A DNA stretch of 58,812 nt, from positions 34,767 through 93,578 of the forward strand of contig PBMF01000005.1 of assembly GCA_002721995.1 (NCBI GenBank), in the 5' to 3' direction. The notes under the pieces are model-generated. The model was not told where the DNA came from. It made no database searches and was given only the letters and a program-made list of their open reading frames with translations. Shown one piece after another: positions 31,808 to 41,213 of the stretch. Numbering within the stretch: position 1 is the first letter of the stretch; the number at the start of each line of letters is the position of its first letter. The DNA comes from Chloroflexota bacterium. Lineage in GTDB: Bacteria > Chloroflexota > Dehalococcoidia > Lucifugimonadales > UBA3495. The translations under genes were made by a program, and so were the position numbers.

Positions 31808-33358
31808 CCGCATAGTAGGTCCGCCGTTGCTCATGTGCTTGGCCTGCATGGGCTGTCCCTTGCCGCAGTTGGGTATGGGGTTCACCCGCAGGTCGTTGCC
31901 CACGGCGTCGATGGACATGAAGTAGTCCCGGCTGTCCGAGGTGATGCCCCCGTCACGGTAGAGCTGCCCCAGCTGGCCGTTCTTGATCTCATAGACCTTG
32001 ACCGCCGTGATGCGGAAATTCTCTCTGGACTCGGCGATGGAGGGTGTGCGGTGGCCGTCGATGTAATAGCCGCCCTCCACCTCGGAGATTATCTCCAGGG
32101 GGTCCTGCTGGCCCGGCCCGAATATGGTGTTGGTCATGCGTATCAACGGCACCAACTGGGCCTCGGTGGAGCGGGCCGACCCGTTGGGGGAGATGCCCAT
32201 AATGGCGGCGGTCTGGCGGTTGTTCAGGAACTCCTCCAACACGCCGTCCCTCAGGATGTAGGCCCGGCGGGCGGGGGTGCCTTCGTGGTCGTACTTGAAT
32301 GAGCCGTAGCCCTCGATGGTGGGGTCGGAATAGGCCGTGACCAGGGGCGAGGCGATCTGGTTGCCCAGTTGGTTCTCGTTCAGGTCCTTCAGGAACCAGG
32401 AGCGGCCCGCGTAGCCCGTCTCGTACTTCAGCGCCCGGTCAAGCTCCGAGGGATGGCCCACCACCTCGTGGACCAACAGAGTGTTGAAGTGGGGGTTGGT
32501 TACCACTGTGACCTCTTTGTCCGGCGGCTTCAGGGGCGGTGCGTCGGCCACCTCCACTGCGTCGGCGCCCAGCTTCTTGCAGAAGTCCATGAAGTTGGGC
32601 AGGACTATTGGCCCGTTGGAGTAGCCGTCGGTCAGCACCTCCCAGCCGCGCTGGTGACCGGTGAAGTCGTAGTGCTCGAAGTTGCCGTTGGTCCCGGCAC
32701 AGATGGCGATGGCGAAGCCCTCGGTCTGGGCGAAACTCTGGTCGATGTCCGCGCCGTCCGAACTGATGAATAGCTCCCGCAGTAGGAAGGTGGACGCTGA
32801 GCTGGCGGCGTAGACGATGGAATCGCCCTGGCTCTGCATCATCTTGCAGCCGTCCACCGCCATCCTGATGGTCTCGGCCAATGGTACTTCTCTGGGGTCG
32901 GTGGTGTAGGCGGCGGGGACCGTGTCCTGGCAGACGGTGACCGGGGCCAGGCTGGTGGAGGTCAGGCTGCCGCCCAGGTGGGAGTAACGGCCGGCGATCT
33001 GGGATTTTTGGCTGGCGCTGGCCTTGGCCCGGTTGTGGGCCTGGCGGATGCCGTCCCAGACCACATCTTCCAGGCGGTCCAGATCGGTCGCGCCCAGCAC
33101 CCGTCCGTAGAAGCCCGAGGATTTCCCGCGCCCGCCGGAGATAGCCCGGACGCCGAAATCGAAGGCGTAGTCCTCGGAGCTGGCCTTTTCAGCGCCGTTC
33201 TCGGCGACGGCGCCCTTCTTCTCGCGGACCTCGATGCGCAGGTCGCAGTAGTCCAGGCCGGGAAGGGTCTTGGCCTTCTCGGACACAAGCGACAGCAGAT
33301 TGCCCCGGAACCGGTCCAGGGACTCCACACTCACCCGCCGCGCGTTCTGAGAAGACAT
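31778..33358 (-). CDS. tldD: TldD-family zinc metalloprotease
   Basis: 526 aa. The zinc motif is HEVVGH (about residues 297-302) followed by PSELD; TldD proteins carry HExxxH here. The cysteine ligand near the C-terminus lies in NPIPNCGKGQPMQ. Other signatures are GTPARRAYILRDGVLEEFLN and NGSARSTEAQLVPLIRMTN. With TldE it forms the protease TldD/E, which degrades disordered peptides and processes modified peptides such as microcin B17. It sits 7 bp after the malic enzyme gene. The substrate here is unknown, and no peptide natural-product genes are in the window. Confidence 0.92.
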   Translation of the reverse strand: MSSQNARRVSVESLDRFRGNLLSLVSEKAKTLPGLDYCDLRIEVREKKGAVAENGAEKASSEDYAFDFGVRAISGGRGKSSGFYGRVLGATDLDRLEDVVWDGIRQAHNRAKASASQKSQIAGRYSHLGGSLTSTSLAPVTVCQDTVPAAYTTDPREVPLAETIRMAVDGCKMMQSQGDSIVYAASSASTFLLRELFISSDGADIDQSFAQTEGFAIAICAGTNGNFEHYDFTGHQRGWEVLTDGYSNGPIVLPNFMDFCKKLGADAVEVADAPPLKPPDKEVTVVTNPHFNTLLVHEVVGHPSELDRALKYETGYAGRSWFLKDLNENQLGNQIASPLVTAYSDPTIEGYGSFKYDHEGTPARRAYILRDGVLEEFLNNRQTAAIMGISPNGSARSTEAQLVPLIRMTNTIFGPGQQDPLEIISEVEGGYYIDGHRTPSIAESRENFRITAVKVYEIKNGQLGQLYRDGGITSDSRDYFMSIDAVGNDLRVNPIPNCGKGQPMQAKHMSNGGPTMRGVARLTGPG

Positions 33359-33365
33359 GAAGGCG

Positions 33366-34520
33366 TTAGGCCGCTCCCGCCACCGCTTTGGCGACGGTCT
33401 GGGCCACCTCCCGGTCCAGGGACCAGGGGATGACGTTCCCTGGAGTGGGCTCTTTGACCATTGCCGCCAGGCCTTCGGCGGCGGCCAGCTTCATCTCGGT
33501 GGTGATCTTGGTGGAGTGGGAGTCCAGAGCCCCCCGGAACACGCCGGGGAAGACCAGGCTGTTGTTTATCTGATTGGGGAAGTCGCTGCGGCCGGTGCCT
33601 ACGACGGCGGCTCCCGCGGCGGCGGCGACGTCCGGCCAGATCTCGGGGATGGGGTTGGCCATGGCGAACACGACGGAGTCCTTGGCCATGGAAGAGACCA
33701 TCTCCGCGCTAACGGTGTCGGCGGCGGCTAGCCCGATGAATACATCCGCTCCGCGCAGGGCCTCGGCCATGCCACCGCTGATGTTGTCCGGGTTGGTGCT
33801 GTCCAACATGGAGGCCTTGATGGGCGTGAGGTCGGTGCGGTCCCGGGAGATTATCCCGGTGCTGTCCACCAGGGTCACATGCGTGGCGCCGAAGTCCTGA
33901 AGCAGCTTGGTGGAGGCGATGCCGCCCGCGCCGGCCCCGGCGAAGACGAACTTGGCGTCTTGGATCTTACGCCCGGTCACCAGACACGCATTGATGACTC
34001 CCGCCAGCACCGCGATGGCCGTGCCGTGCTGGTCGTCGTGGAAGACGGGGATGCCCAGGTTTTGCAGAGCGTCTTCGATCGCGAAGCAGCCAGGCGCGGC
34101 GATGTCTTCCAGGTTGATTCCGCCGAAGCTGGGGGCCAGGTTCCGGACTGTTTCGATGATGGAGTCGATGCTCTGGTTGGCCAGGCAGATGGGGATGGCG
34201 TCAACGCCGGCCAGGGACTTGAAGAGGACCGATTTACCTTCCATAACCGGCATGGCGGCCTCGGCCCCAATATTGCCCAGGCCCAATACCGCTGACCCGT
34301 CGGTTACAACGGCGATCGTGTTGGCCCGGTTGGTGAGCTGGAAGGACTCCGACTTGTCGCCGGCGATGGTCATGCAGACCGTGGCCACGCCCGGGGTGTA
34401 GGCGATGGACAGGTCGTCCAGGGTCTCGACTTTGATCTTGGGGGCTATGCTGACCTTCCCTCTGGTCTCCCGGTGGCGGTCAACGGCTTCCCTTCCGTAA
34501 TCCCTGGATTCGGTGGCCAT
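33366..34520 (-). CDS. Malic enzyme, NAD(P)-dependent (short bacterial type)
   Basis: 384 aa. It decarboxylates malate to pyruvate. Motifs: AYTPGVATVC (catalytic Tyr), GNIGAEAAMPVMEGKSVLFK (with the catalytic Lys region), GIPVFHDDQHGTAIAV (metal aspartates) and the Rossmann loop VFAGAGAGGIAS. A C-terminal phosphotransacetylase domain, found in MaeB, is absent. Cofactor choice cannot be decided by eye. It is part of the run ilvD - small membrane protein - malic enzyme - tldD. Confidence 0.93.
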   Translation of the reverse strand: MATESRDYGREAVDRHRETRGKVSIAPKIKVETLDDLSIAYTPGVATVCMTIAGDKSESFQLTNRANTIAVVTDGSAVLGLGNIGAEAAMPVMEGKSVLFKSLAGVDAIPICLANQSIDSIIETVRNLAPSFGGINLEDIAAPGCFAIEDALQNLGIPVFHDDQHGTAIAVLAGVINACLVTGRKIQDAKFVFAGAGAGGIASTKLLQDFGATHVTLVDSTGIISRDRTDLTPIKASMLDSTNPDNISGGMAEALRGADVFIGLAAADTVSAEMVSSMAKDSVVFAMANPIPEIWPDVAAAAGAAVVGTGRSDFPNQINNSLVFPGVFRGALDSHSTKITTEMKLAAAEGLAAMVKEPTPGNVIPWSLDREVAQTVAKAVAGAA

Positions 34521-34571
34521 GTTTATCTATCTCCCAATGACGCTGATCGATTGGCCGGACGGCTCGGCACA

Positions 34572-34799
34572 CTAGTTCGCGTAGTCTATTAAGAACAACA
34601 ACCCCACTGCCAAAAGCCCCACAGCCGCGACGGTCAAACGGGCCAGGGCCGGGGTGGGCCTGGTCGGTTTACCTGTCTTTTCGGCCATGCGCCTCCGCAG
34701 TGGGCCGGTCATCTCCGTGAAGGAGTCATGACCCTCCGCCTGCAGGTCGGCGATGGTCTCCAGTTCCAGGTCGTTGTAGCTGTTGGGTTTTCTCGGCAT
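34572..34799 (-). CDS. Small single-pass membrane protein
   Basis: 75 aa, not recognised. A polar N-terminal half (NDLELETIADLQAEGHDSF, then GPLRRRMAEKTGKP) is followed by one hydrophobic helix at the C-terminus (about residues 52-72) ending IDYAN. The topology is that of a tail-anchored protein with a cytoplasmic N-terminus. It starts 16 bp after ilvD and 51 bp before the malic enzyme gene, so it is likely co-expressed with them. No function is proposed. Confidence 0.6.
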   Translation of the reverse strand: MPRKPNSYNDLELETIADLQAEGHDSFTEMTGPLRRRMAEKTGKPTRPTPALARLTVAAVGLLAVGLLFLIDYAN

Positions 34800-34815
34800 T
34801 TTGGTACCGTCCCGT

Positions 34816-36504
34816 TTACCGGGTTACCGCCCCTTCCGATGCGGAGGAGACCAGCTTGGCGTATTTGGCCAGGGCGCCGGTGGTGTAGTTGGGCGGGATG
34901 GGCTGCCACTTACTCCGCCGGTCGGTTATCTCTTCTTCGGACAGTTTCACGTTGAGCTGGCGGCCGAGGATATCCAGGGTGACGGTGTCGCCCTCTTGGA
35001 GCAGGGCAATGGGACCGCCCACGGCTGCTTCGGGTGCCACGTGGCCCACCATGGGGCCGTGGGATGCTCCGGAGAACCGGCCGTCGGTGATGAGGGCCAC
35101 ATCGTCGCCCAGTCCCTGGCCCACGATGGCGGCGGTGACGGACAGCATCTCCTGCATGCCCGGTCCGCCCTTGGGGCCTTCGTAACGGATGATGACGATG
35201 TCGCCGGCCTTGATGTCGCCCCGCTGAATGGCCTGGAAGGCGGCGGGCTCTTGGTCAAAGACCCGGGCCGGTCCTTCAAAGACCTTTTCCTGGTGTCCGG
35301 CGACCTTGATTACAGCGCCGTCGGGTGCCAGGTTGCCCCTCAGGATGGCCAGTCCGCCGGTGGGGCTGCGCGGCTTGTCGATGGAGGAAACGATGGGGTT
35401 GTCGTCGACGGTCTCGGTGGCTTCCACGTTCTCTTGCAGGGTCTTGCCGGTCACGGTCATGGCGTCGCCGTGGAGCAGTCCGGCTTTCAGGAGCTGTTTC
35501 ATGACCAGGGCGATGCCGCCGTAGCGGCTCAAGTCGGCCATGACGTACTTTCCACCCGGTTTCATATCGACGATGTAGGGGGTGTTCTTGCTGATGCGGT
35601 CAAAGTCTTCCAGGGTCAGGTCGACGCCCGCCTCATTGGCGATGGCCATCAGGTGGAGGACCGAGTTGGTGGAGCCGCCCATGGACACGGCCACGGTGAT
35701 GGCGTTCTCAAAGGCCTTCTTGGTCATGATGTCCCGGGGGCGGATGTCCTCTTCCAAGAGTCGCATCAGGGTGCGGCCCACGTTCCGGGCCTCGCCCAGC
35801 TTCTTGGGGTCGATGGCGACGGCTGAGGCGTCGCCGGGCAGGGACATGCCCATGACCTCGATGCAGGTGGACATGGTGTTGGCGGTGAACAGGCCGCCGC
35901 AGGAACCCTCGCCGGGGCAGGCCACGCACTCCAGGGCCGTCAGGTCTTCCAGGGACATGTCGCCCTTGGCATAGGCGCCCACGGCTTCGAACACGTCCTG
36001 GATGTTCACGTCATTGCCCCGGAACTGGCCGGGCATGATGGAACCGCCGTACATGAATATGGAGGGCACGTTCAGCCGGGCCATGGCCATCATGCAGCCG
36101 GGCATGTTCTTGTCGCACCCGGCGATGGTGATGAGGCCGTCCATGCGCTCGCCAAAGGTCACCAGCTCGATGGAGTCGGCGATCACCTCCCGGCTGACCA
36201 GGGAGGTCTTCATGCCCTCGGTGCCCATGGAGATGCCGTCGCTGACGGTGATGGTGCCGAACTCGAAGGGCACTCCGTCGGCGGCGCGGATGCCTTCTTT
36301 GGACGCCTGGGCGAACCGGTCTAGGTGGACGTTGCAGGGGGTGACGTCGCTGGCCAGGTTGGCGATGGCGACGAAGGGCTTTTTCAGGTCTTCTTGGGTC
36401 AGGCCCATGGCCATCAACATGGCCCGGGCCGGCGCCCGTTGCGGGTCGTCGGTCAACTCGCTGCTGCGGTGCTTCATGTGGGCAGGGCGGCTTTTTGTCG
36501 CCAC
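34816..36504 (-). CDS. ilvD: Dihydroxy-acid dehydratase
   Basis: 562 aa, an Fe-S enzyme of valine and isoleucine synthesis. Both family signatures are present: [16 protein letters not shown] (about residue 118) and [19 protein letters not shown] (about residue 190). The C-terminal [20 protein letters not shown] is conserved. Cluster cysteines lie in [16 protein letters not shown] and the SCGG segment. Translation starts at GTG 36504 with AGGAG 8 nt upstream. A TTGTGC-17-TATAAT promoter lies about 100 bp upstream. It heads a long minus-strand gene run. Confidence 0.95.
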   Translation of the reverse strand: MATKSRPAHMKHRSSELTDDPQRAPARAMLMAMGLTQEDLKKPFVAIANLASDVTPCNVHLDRFAQASKEGIRAADGVPFEFGTITVSDGISMGTEGMKTSLVSREVIADSIELVTFGERMDGLITIAGCDKNMPGCMMAMARLNVPSIFMYGGSIMPGQFRGNDVNIQDVFEAVGAYAKGDMSLEDLTALECVACPGEGSCGGLFTANTMSTCIEVMGMSLPGDASAVAIDPKKLGEARNVGRTLMRLLEEDIRPRDIMTKKAFENAITVAVSMGGSTNSVLHLMAIANEAGVDLTLEDFDRISKNTPYIVDMKPGGKYVMADLSRYGGIALVMKQLLKAGLLHGDAMTVTGKTLQENVEATETVDDNPIVSSIDKPRSPTGGLAILRGNLAPDGAVIKVAGHQEKVFEGPARVFDQEPAAFQAIQRGDIKAGDIVIIRYEGPKGGPGMQEMLSVTAAIVGQGLGDDVALITDGRFSGASHGPMVGHVAPEAAVGGPIALLQEGDTVTLDILGRQLNVKLSEEEITDRRSKWQPIPPNYTTGALAKYAKLVSSASEGAVTR

Positions 36505-36603
36505 AGGGTCATCTCCTAGGTGTTGGAATCGGCGCTGTTTATCTTTTCCTGTGGCCCATTAACGTTGGTTATGGTGACCACTGCGCCAGAAATTAATTGA
36601 CCA

Positions 36604-36632
36604 ATTATAGTGCGCGGGCAAAGCGGGCACAA
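36604..36632 (-). promoter_or_regulatory. Predicted ilvD promoter
   Basis: Minus strand: TTGTGC, 17-bp spacer, perfect TATAAT. Start expected near 36597; leader about 93 nt. No attenuator peptide or T-box was recognised in the leader. Confidence 0.6.
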
Positions 36633-36744
36633 GGCGGCGGTGCCAGTGGGCGTGGGCTAGGCGTGAAGACGGGGGTTGCGCCCCCAAGGGAATTTGTTTA
36701 CTCTGGTGCTTGCTAAAAATCAGGTGTAGTCAGGAGAGGCTGCT

Positions 36745-37215
36745 ATGTTTAACCCCATAGGCTGGATCAAGCCCGGAACCGCCCATGCCCATTGTGATGT
36801 ACCCTGCGGGATCTACGATCCCATCTCGGCCAAGATAGCCGCCCAGACCGTCCAGAAGATGACCCTGCGTCTGCAGACCCTGGAGCGCCCCGACGGCAGC
36901 GACGCCGCGGCCTACCAGGACTATGTGAACAAGGTCGCCCGCTACGTGGCGGTTAAAGAAGAGCACGCCGAAGTCTGCAAGCACGAGCTCAGCGTGCTAT
37001 GGGCCGACTACGGCTGGCCCAACCTGCCCGACGGCTTCGACCTCCACGGCACCTTCAACGCCGCGCTGAAACTGGCCGGCCAGTGCAAGCAGAACGTGGA
37101 CATGGCCAAGTGCGAAGAGCTGGTCAGCACGGTCGACACCATCGCCGGCGCCTTCTGGACCACCAAGGGCGAGTCCTACAGCGACCCCCTGGCCGCCGCC
37201 CGCTACGGCGCATAA
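36745..37215 (+). CDS. sodN: Nickel superoxide dismutase
   Basis: 156 aa. The Ni-hook motif H-C-D-V-P-C-G-I-Y-D-P starts at His16, so cleavage after Ala15 would expose the His1 ligand, with Cys2 and Cys6 as thiolate ligands. The 15-residue leader (MFNPIGWIKPGTAHA) matches the short propeptide removed by the SodX-type protease in known systems. The rest is a four-helix bundle of normal length. It dismutates superoxide. It is a single gene with GGAGAGG upstream and a bidirectional terminator behind. The maturation protease SodX is not within the window. Confidence 0.95.
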   Translation: MFNPIGWIKPGTAHAHCDVPCGIYDPISAKIAAQTVQKMTLRLQTLERPDGSDAAAYQDYVNKVARYVAVKEEHAEVCKHELSVLWADYGWPNLPDGFDLHGTFNAALKLAGQCKQNVDMAKCEELVSTVDTIAGAFWTTKGESYSDPLAAARYGA

Positions 37216-37242
37216 CCCTCAGACCGAATCAGCTGAGAATGA

Positions 37243-37272
37243 AAAAGGCTCCCCGTCATTGGGGAGCCTTTT
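37243..37272. terminator. Bidirectional terminator between sodN and hemL
   Basis: A 12-bp perfect stem AAAAGGCTCCCC/GGGGAGCCTTTT with loop GTCATT. It serves sodN (plus) and the heme cluster end (minus). Confidence 0.88.
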
Positions 37273-37296
37273 ACTTTTGCTTGGTTTTTGGCCTGG

Positions 37297-38583
37297 TTAG
37301 CGCAGGGTGTTAAGCGCCTCCGACACCTTAGCGATGGTGGCATCGATGTCGGCCTCGGTATGGGCGGTGGACACGAAGCCAGCCTCGAACTGGGAGGGGG
37401 CAACGTAGATGCCCTGCTCCTGCATGGCGTGGAAGTAGCTGCCGTAGGTCGCGGTGTCAGAGCCCTCGGCGTGGCTCAGGCCGGACACCGGACCGGCGTT
37501 GAAGAATCCGGTGAACATGGAGCCTACCCGGTTGATGGTGGAGGGAATCTCCGCGCTCTGGAAGGCCTTGGTGGCGCCCTCGGTCAACCGCTGGGCCAGG
37601 CTCTCCAGTTTCTCGTAGGTGCCCGGCTTCTTCAGTTCGTTCAGGGTGGCCACACCGGCGCTGACGGCCAGGGGATTGCCCGAAAGGGTGCCCGCCTGGT
37701 ACATGGGGCCCAGGGGGGCCACCATCTCCATCACGTCCTTTCTCCCGCCGTAGGCGCCTACTGGCAGTCCGCCGCCGATGATCTTGCCCATGGTGGTGAT
37801 GTCCGGGTTGATGCCGTAGAGGCCCTGGGCTCCGTTGGGGCCGACTCTGAATCCCGTGATCACCTCGTCGAAGATGAACAGGGAACCGTTCTCCTGGGTG
37901 ATGCGCCGCAGGTCGGCCAGAAAACCGGGCGCCGGGGGCACCACGCCCATGTTGCCGGCCACCGGTTCTAGGATGACGGCGGCGATGTCGGTGGGGTTGG
38001 CCAGGAAGAACTTCTCCACCGACTCGATGTCGTTGTAGTCTGCCACCAGGGTCTCGCTGGCGTAGGACTCGGGGACGCCGGCACTGGTGGGTATGCCGTG
38101 GGTCAATGCCCCGGAACCGGCCATGGCCAGGAGTCCGTCGGCGTGGCCGTGGTAGCAGCCGGCGAACTTGATCAGTTTATTGCGGCCGGTGAAGGCCCTG
38201 GCCAACCGGATGGCGCTCATGCACGCCTCGGTGCCCGAATTGACCAGCCGGACGGAGTCCACCGACGGGAGCAGTTCGCAGATGAGCTTGGCCAGTTCGA
38301 TTTCGCCCTCAACGGGCGCGCCGAAGCTAGTGCCGCCCTCAGCCGTCTTCTTCAGGGCTTCAACCACCGCCGGGTGGGAATGTCCCAGGACCAGCGGGCC
38401 CCAGGAACCCAGATAGTCGATGTACTCGTTGCCGTCCACGTCCCAGACCCGGGCGCCTTCGCCCCGGGCGATGAACGGGGGAGTGCCTCCCACGGCCCGG
38501 AAGGACCGCACGGGGCTGTTCACTCCGCCTGGGATGTACTGCTGGGCCTGGGCGAATAGTGCTTCTGATTTGCTAAGTTCCAT
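37297..38583 (-). CDS. hemL: Glutamate-1-semialdehyde 2,1-aminomutase
   Basis: 428 aa, PLP enzyme that makes 5-aminolevulinate from glutamate-1-semialdehyde. PLP lysine in TTMGKIIGGGLPVGAYGG (about residue 260). Other signatures: RSFRAVGGTPPFI, SGTEACMSAIRLAR, and GCYHGHADGLL. The C5 pathway is indicated. The partner glutamyl-tRNA reductase (hemA) is not in this cluster. It is the last gene of the heme run, 38 bp after hemB. Confidence 0.95.
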   Translation of the reverse strand: MELSKSEALFAQAQQYIPGGVNSPVRSFRAVGGTPPFIARGEGARVWDVDGNEYIDYLGSWGPLVLGHSHPAVVEALKKTAEGGTSFGAPVEGEIELAKLICELLPSVDSVRLVNSGTEACMSAIRLARAFTGRNKLIKFAGCYHGHADGLLAMAGSGALTHGIPTSAGVPESYASETLVADYNDIESVEKFFLANPTDIAAVILEPVAGNMGVVPPAPGFLADLRRITQENGSLFIFDEVITGFRVGPNGAQGLYGINPDITTMGKIIGGGLPVGAYGGRKDVMEMVAPLGPMYQAGTLSGNPLAVSAGVATLNELKKPGTYEKLESLAQRLTEGATKAFQSAEIPSTINRVGSMFTGFFNAGPVSGLSHAEGSDTATYGSYFHAMQEQGIYVAPSQFEAGFVSTAHTEADIDATIAKVSEALNTLR

Positions 38584-38621
38584 TGAGCTTCCTGACTATT
38601 TCTATTTGAACCCTGCGAGTT

Positions 38622-39605
38622 TTATTCAGACTCTTTCAGCCACCGGGCAACTTCTTTTGCGTGGTAGCTGAGGATGGTGTCGGCCCCGGCGCGTTTGATG
38701 GAGGTCAGCACCTCCATGGTCACCGTCTTCTCGTCGATCCAGCCCTGCTGGCCGGCGGCTTTGATCATGGAGTACTCGCCGCTGACGTTGTAGGCGGCCA
38801 GGGGCAGGTCGTAACGCTCCTTGGCCTGGCGTATCACGTCCAGGTAGGACAGGGCGGGTTTCACCATGACGATATCGGCGCCCTCGGCGATGTCGGCTTC
38901 GATCTCCCGCATGGCCATCCGCGAGTTGGCCGTGTCCATCTGGTAGCTCTTGCGGTCGCCGAACTGGGGCGTGGAGTCGGCTGCCACCCGGAAGGGGCCG
39001 TAGAACCCCGAGGCATACTTGGCGGCGTAACCCATGACCGGGGTGTCTTCGTAGCCGTTGTTGTTCAAGGCCTGGCGGATGGCCCATACCTGGCCGTCCA
39101 TCATTGCCGACGGCGCCGGCAGGTCGGCCCCGGCCTGGACGTGGGATACGGCGGTGCGCCCCAGCAGCTCCAGGGTCTGGTCATTGTCTATGCGGTCGTT
39201 GTCGATGATGCCGCAGTGGCCGTGGTCGGTGTACTCGCACATGCAGACATCGGTGACCACCATCATGCCCGGGTGTTCCTTCTTGATCATCCGCACCGCT
39301 TCCTGGACGATGCCCTCGGGGTCGTAGCCCTCGGTGCCCAGGGGGTCCTTCTCGGCGGGCAGGCCGAAGAGCAGAACGGAGGGGATGCCCAGTTCCGCGG
39401 CCTCGCCCATGTCCTCGGAAAGCACGTCAAGGGACATCTGGAACTGGCCGGGCATGGGTTCGATGGGTTCCTTTACGCCGCTGCCGTGGGCCACGAACAC
39501 TGGGTAGACGAACTCCTTTACCGACAGCCGGGTCTCCCGGGCCATGTTCCGCATGGGCTCGCTGCCGCGCAGGCGGCGCAGACGTGAATCGGGGAAGCTG
39601 GTCAT
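38622..39605 (-). CDS. hemB: Delta-aminolevulinic acid dehydratase (porphobilinogen synthase)
   Basis: 327 aa from ATG 39605 with GAGAGGA upstream; the frame is open further upstream without family features. The zinc site C-M-C-E-Y-T-D-H-G-H-C-G is complete, so this is the zinc-dependent form. Schiff-base lysines are in GYAAKYASGFYGPF and DIVMVKPALSYLD. It condenses two 5-aminolevulinates to porphobilinogen. It lies 31 bp after the cobA-hemD fusion. Confidence 0.95.
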   Translation of the reverse strand: MTSFPDSRLRRLRGSEPMRNMARETRLSVKEFVYPVFVAHGSGVKEPIEPMPGQFQMSLDVLSEDMGEAAELGIPSVLLFGLPAEKDPLGTEGYDPEGIVQEAVRMIKKEHPGMMVVTDVCMCEYTDHGHCGIIDNDRIDNDQTLELLGRTAVSHVQAGADLPAPSAMMDGQVWAIRQALNNNGYEDTPVMGYAAKYASGFYGPFRVAADSTPQFGDRKSYQMDTANSRMAMREIEADIAEGADIVMVKPALSYLDVIRQAKERYDLPLAAYNVSGEYSMIKAAGQQGWIDEKTVTMEVLTSIKRAGADTILSYHAKEVARWLKESE

Positions 39606-39636
39606 GGCGTCCTCTCTAAAGAATGGATCCTGTGGG

Positions 39637-41172
39637 CTACTGGCGGGTAAGTTGGCCCGCCGCGAAATGGTTGGTGAGGGCGTCAACCAGGCCCTCCACG
39701 GTGTGCTCCGAGGCCTCCAGGTCAACCCTGAGGCCGAGTTCGCGGGCGGTGGCCGATGTGACCGGGCCGATGCAGGCGATGAAGCTGGATTCCAGGGCGC
39801 TCTTGTCTCCGTCCAGCATGTCCGCCAGGTTTCGCACGGTGGAAGAGCTGGTAAAGGTTACGACATCGACGCCGTCGATAAAAGCCTGTTTGGCCTTCTC
39901 GCCCACGCCTGCCGCGGCCACGTTGCGGTAGACCGCCAGACGGGATACGTCGGCCCCCATTTCCGTCAGGCCCTTTTCCAGTTCATCACGGCCGATGTCG
40001 GCTGCCGGCAGGAGCACTGACACACCCCTCCAGTCCTGGTCCGAGAGTTCTTTCAAGACTGCTTCGGAAACCGGCCGCTTGGGTACGAAGTCGGCGGTGA
40101 TGCCCCGTTGGGCCAGGGCCTGGGCGGTGGCCGGGCCGATGGCGCCGATGAGGACGCCGGACAGTGCCCGGGAGTCATGCCCCTGGTCTGCCATCCGTTC
40201 GAAAAAGGCTTCAACCGCATTGGCGCTGGCAAAGATCGCCCAATCGTAGTCATGGAGTTTCGCCAGAGCGGAGTCCAGCTCCGAGTGGTCGGTGATGGGC
40301 GCGATTTCAATGGTGGGCAATTCCACCGGATGGGCCCCCGCCTGTTCCAAAAGGGTACAGAGGCGGGATGCCTGGGAGCGGGAACGGGTGACCAGCACCC
40401 GCTTGCCGAAGAGGGTCCGCTCGTCGAACCAGGACAGCTCCTTTCTCAGGTCCACCACGTCACCGATCACCGTGATGACCGGGGGAGTAAGGCCCGACTC
40501 CTTGCCCAGGGTGAGGATGTTGCCGATGTTGCCGGTGACCGTCTTCTGGTCGCTCCAGGTCCCCCATTGGACCAGCGCCGCCGGAGTGGTGGCGGGCATG
40601 CCCTCCCGTTCCAGGGTTTCCAGTATTCGCTCCAAAGACGCCCAGCCCATGAGCACCACCAGGGTGCCGCCGTTCTTGGCCAGCACTTCCCAGGGTACCG
40701 AGGACTCGGGCTTGGCCGGGTCTTCGCTGCCGCTCACGATGGTGAAGCTGGTGGAGATGCCCCGGTGAGTCAGGGGAATCCCGGCGTAGGCCGGGCCGGC
40801 GATGGCCGAGGTCACGCCGGGCACGATCTCAAATGCCAGTCCCTTCTCTCTCAGGGCCAGGGCTTCTTCGCCGCCGCGTCCGAACACGAACGGGTCGCCG
40901 CCCTTGAGGCGGACTACTATCAGTCCCTGGGTGGCCTTTTCCACCAAAAGGTCGTTGATCTCGGTCTGGGTGAGTTCCTGACGCCCCCTGGCCTTGCCAA
41001 CAAAGATGCGCTCGGCGCCTTCGGGGACTGCCCGCAGTTGCACGGGGTCCACCAAGCGGTCGTAGACGACCACCTGGGCCTGTTCCAGAGCGCGCATGCC
41101 CTTTACTGTGATTAGTCCCGGGTCGCCGGGTCCGGCGCCCACCAAATAGACTTTACCGGTCAATCCATTCAC
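39637..41172 (-). CDS. cobA-hemD: Uroporphyrinogen-III C-methyltransferase/synthase fusion (CobA-HemD)
   Basis: 511 aa from GTG 41172 (GGCGGG upstream), chosen because the methyltransferase domain begins at once with KVYLVGAGPGDPGLITVKG. Residues 1-245 are the SAM-dependent SUMT domain (VVRLKGGDPFVFGRGGEEA, and VVLMGWASLERI). Residues about 255-505 are uroporphyrinogen-III synthase, weakly conserved as usual (RVLVTRSRSQASRLCTLLEQ, TFTSSSTVRNLADML). One chain closes hydroxymethylbilane to uroporphyrinogen III and methylates it to precorrin-2, which commits flux towards siroheme and cobalamin. CobA-HemD fusions are known in Firmicutes and others. Confidence 0.93.
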   Translation of the reverse strand: MNGLTGKVYLVGAGPGDPGLITVKGMRALEQAQVVVYDRLVDPVQLRAVPEGAERIFVGKARGRQELTQTEINDLLVEKATQGLIVVRLKGGDPFVFGRGGEEALALREKGLAFEIVPGVTSAIAGPAYAGIPLTHRGISTSFTIVSGSEDPAKPESSVPWEVLAKNGGTLVVLMGWASLERILETLEREGMPATTPAALVQWGTWSDQKTVTGNIGNILTLGKESGLTPPVITVIGDVVDLRKELSWFDERTLFGKRVLVTRSRSQASRLCTLLEQAGAHPVELPTIEIAPITDHSELDSALAKLHDYDWAIFASANAVEAFFERMADQGHDSRALSGVLIGAIGPATAQALAQRGITADFVPKRPVSEAVLKELSDQDWRGVSVLLPAADIGRDELEKGLTEMGADVSRLAVYRNVAAAGVGEKAKQAFIDGVDVVTFTSSSTVRNLADMLDGDKSALESSFIACIGPVTSATARELGLRVDLEASEHTVEGLVDALTNHFAAGQLTRQ

Positions 41173-41213
41173 CTGAAAACCCGCCGGGCCGAGACGCCCT
41201 TTGGGATATTGTT

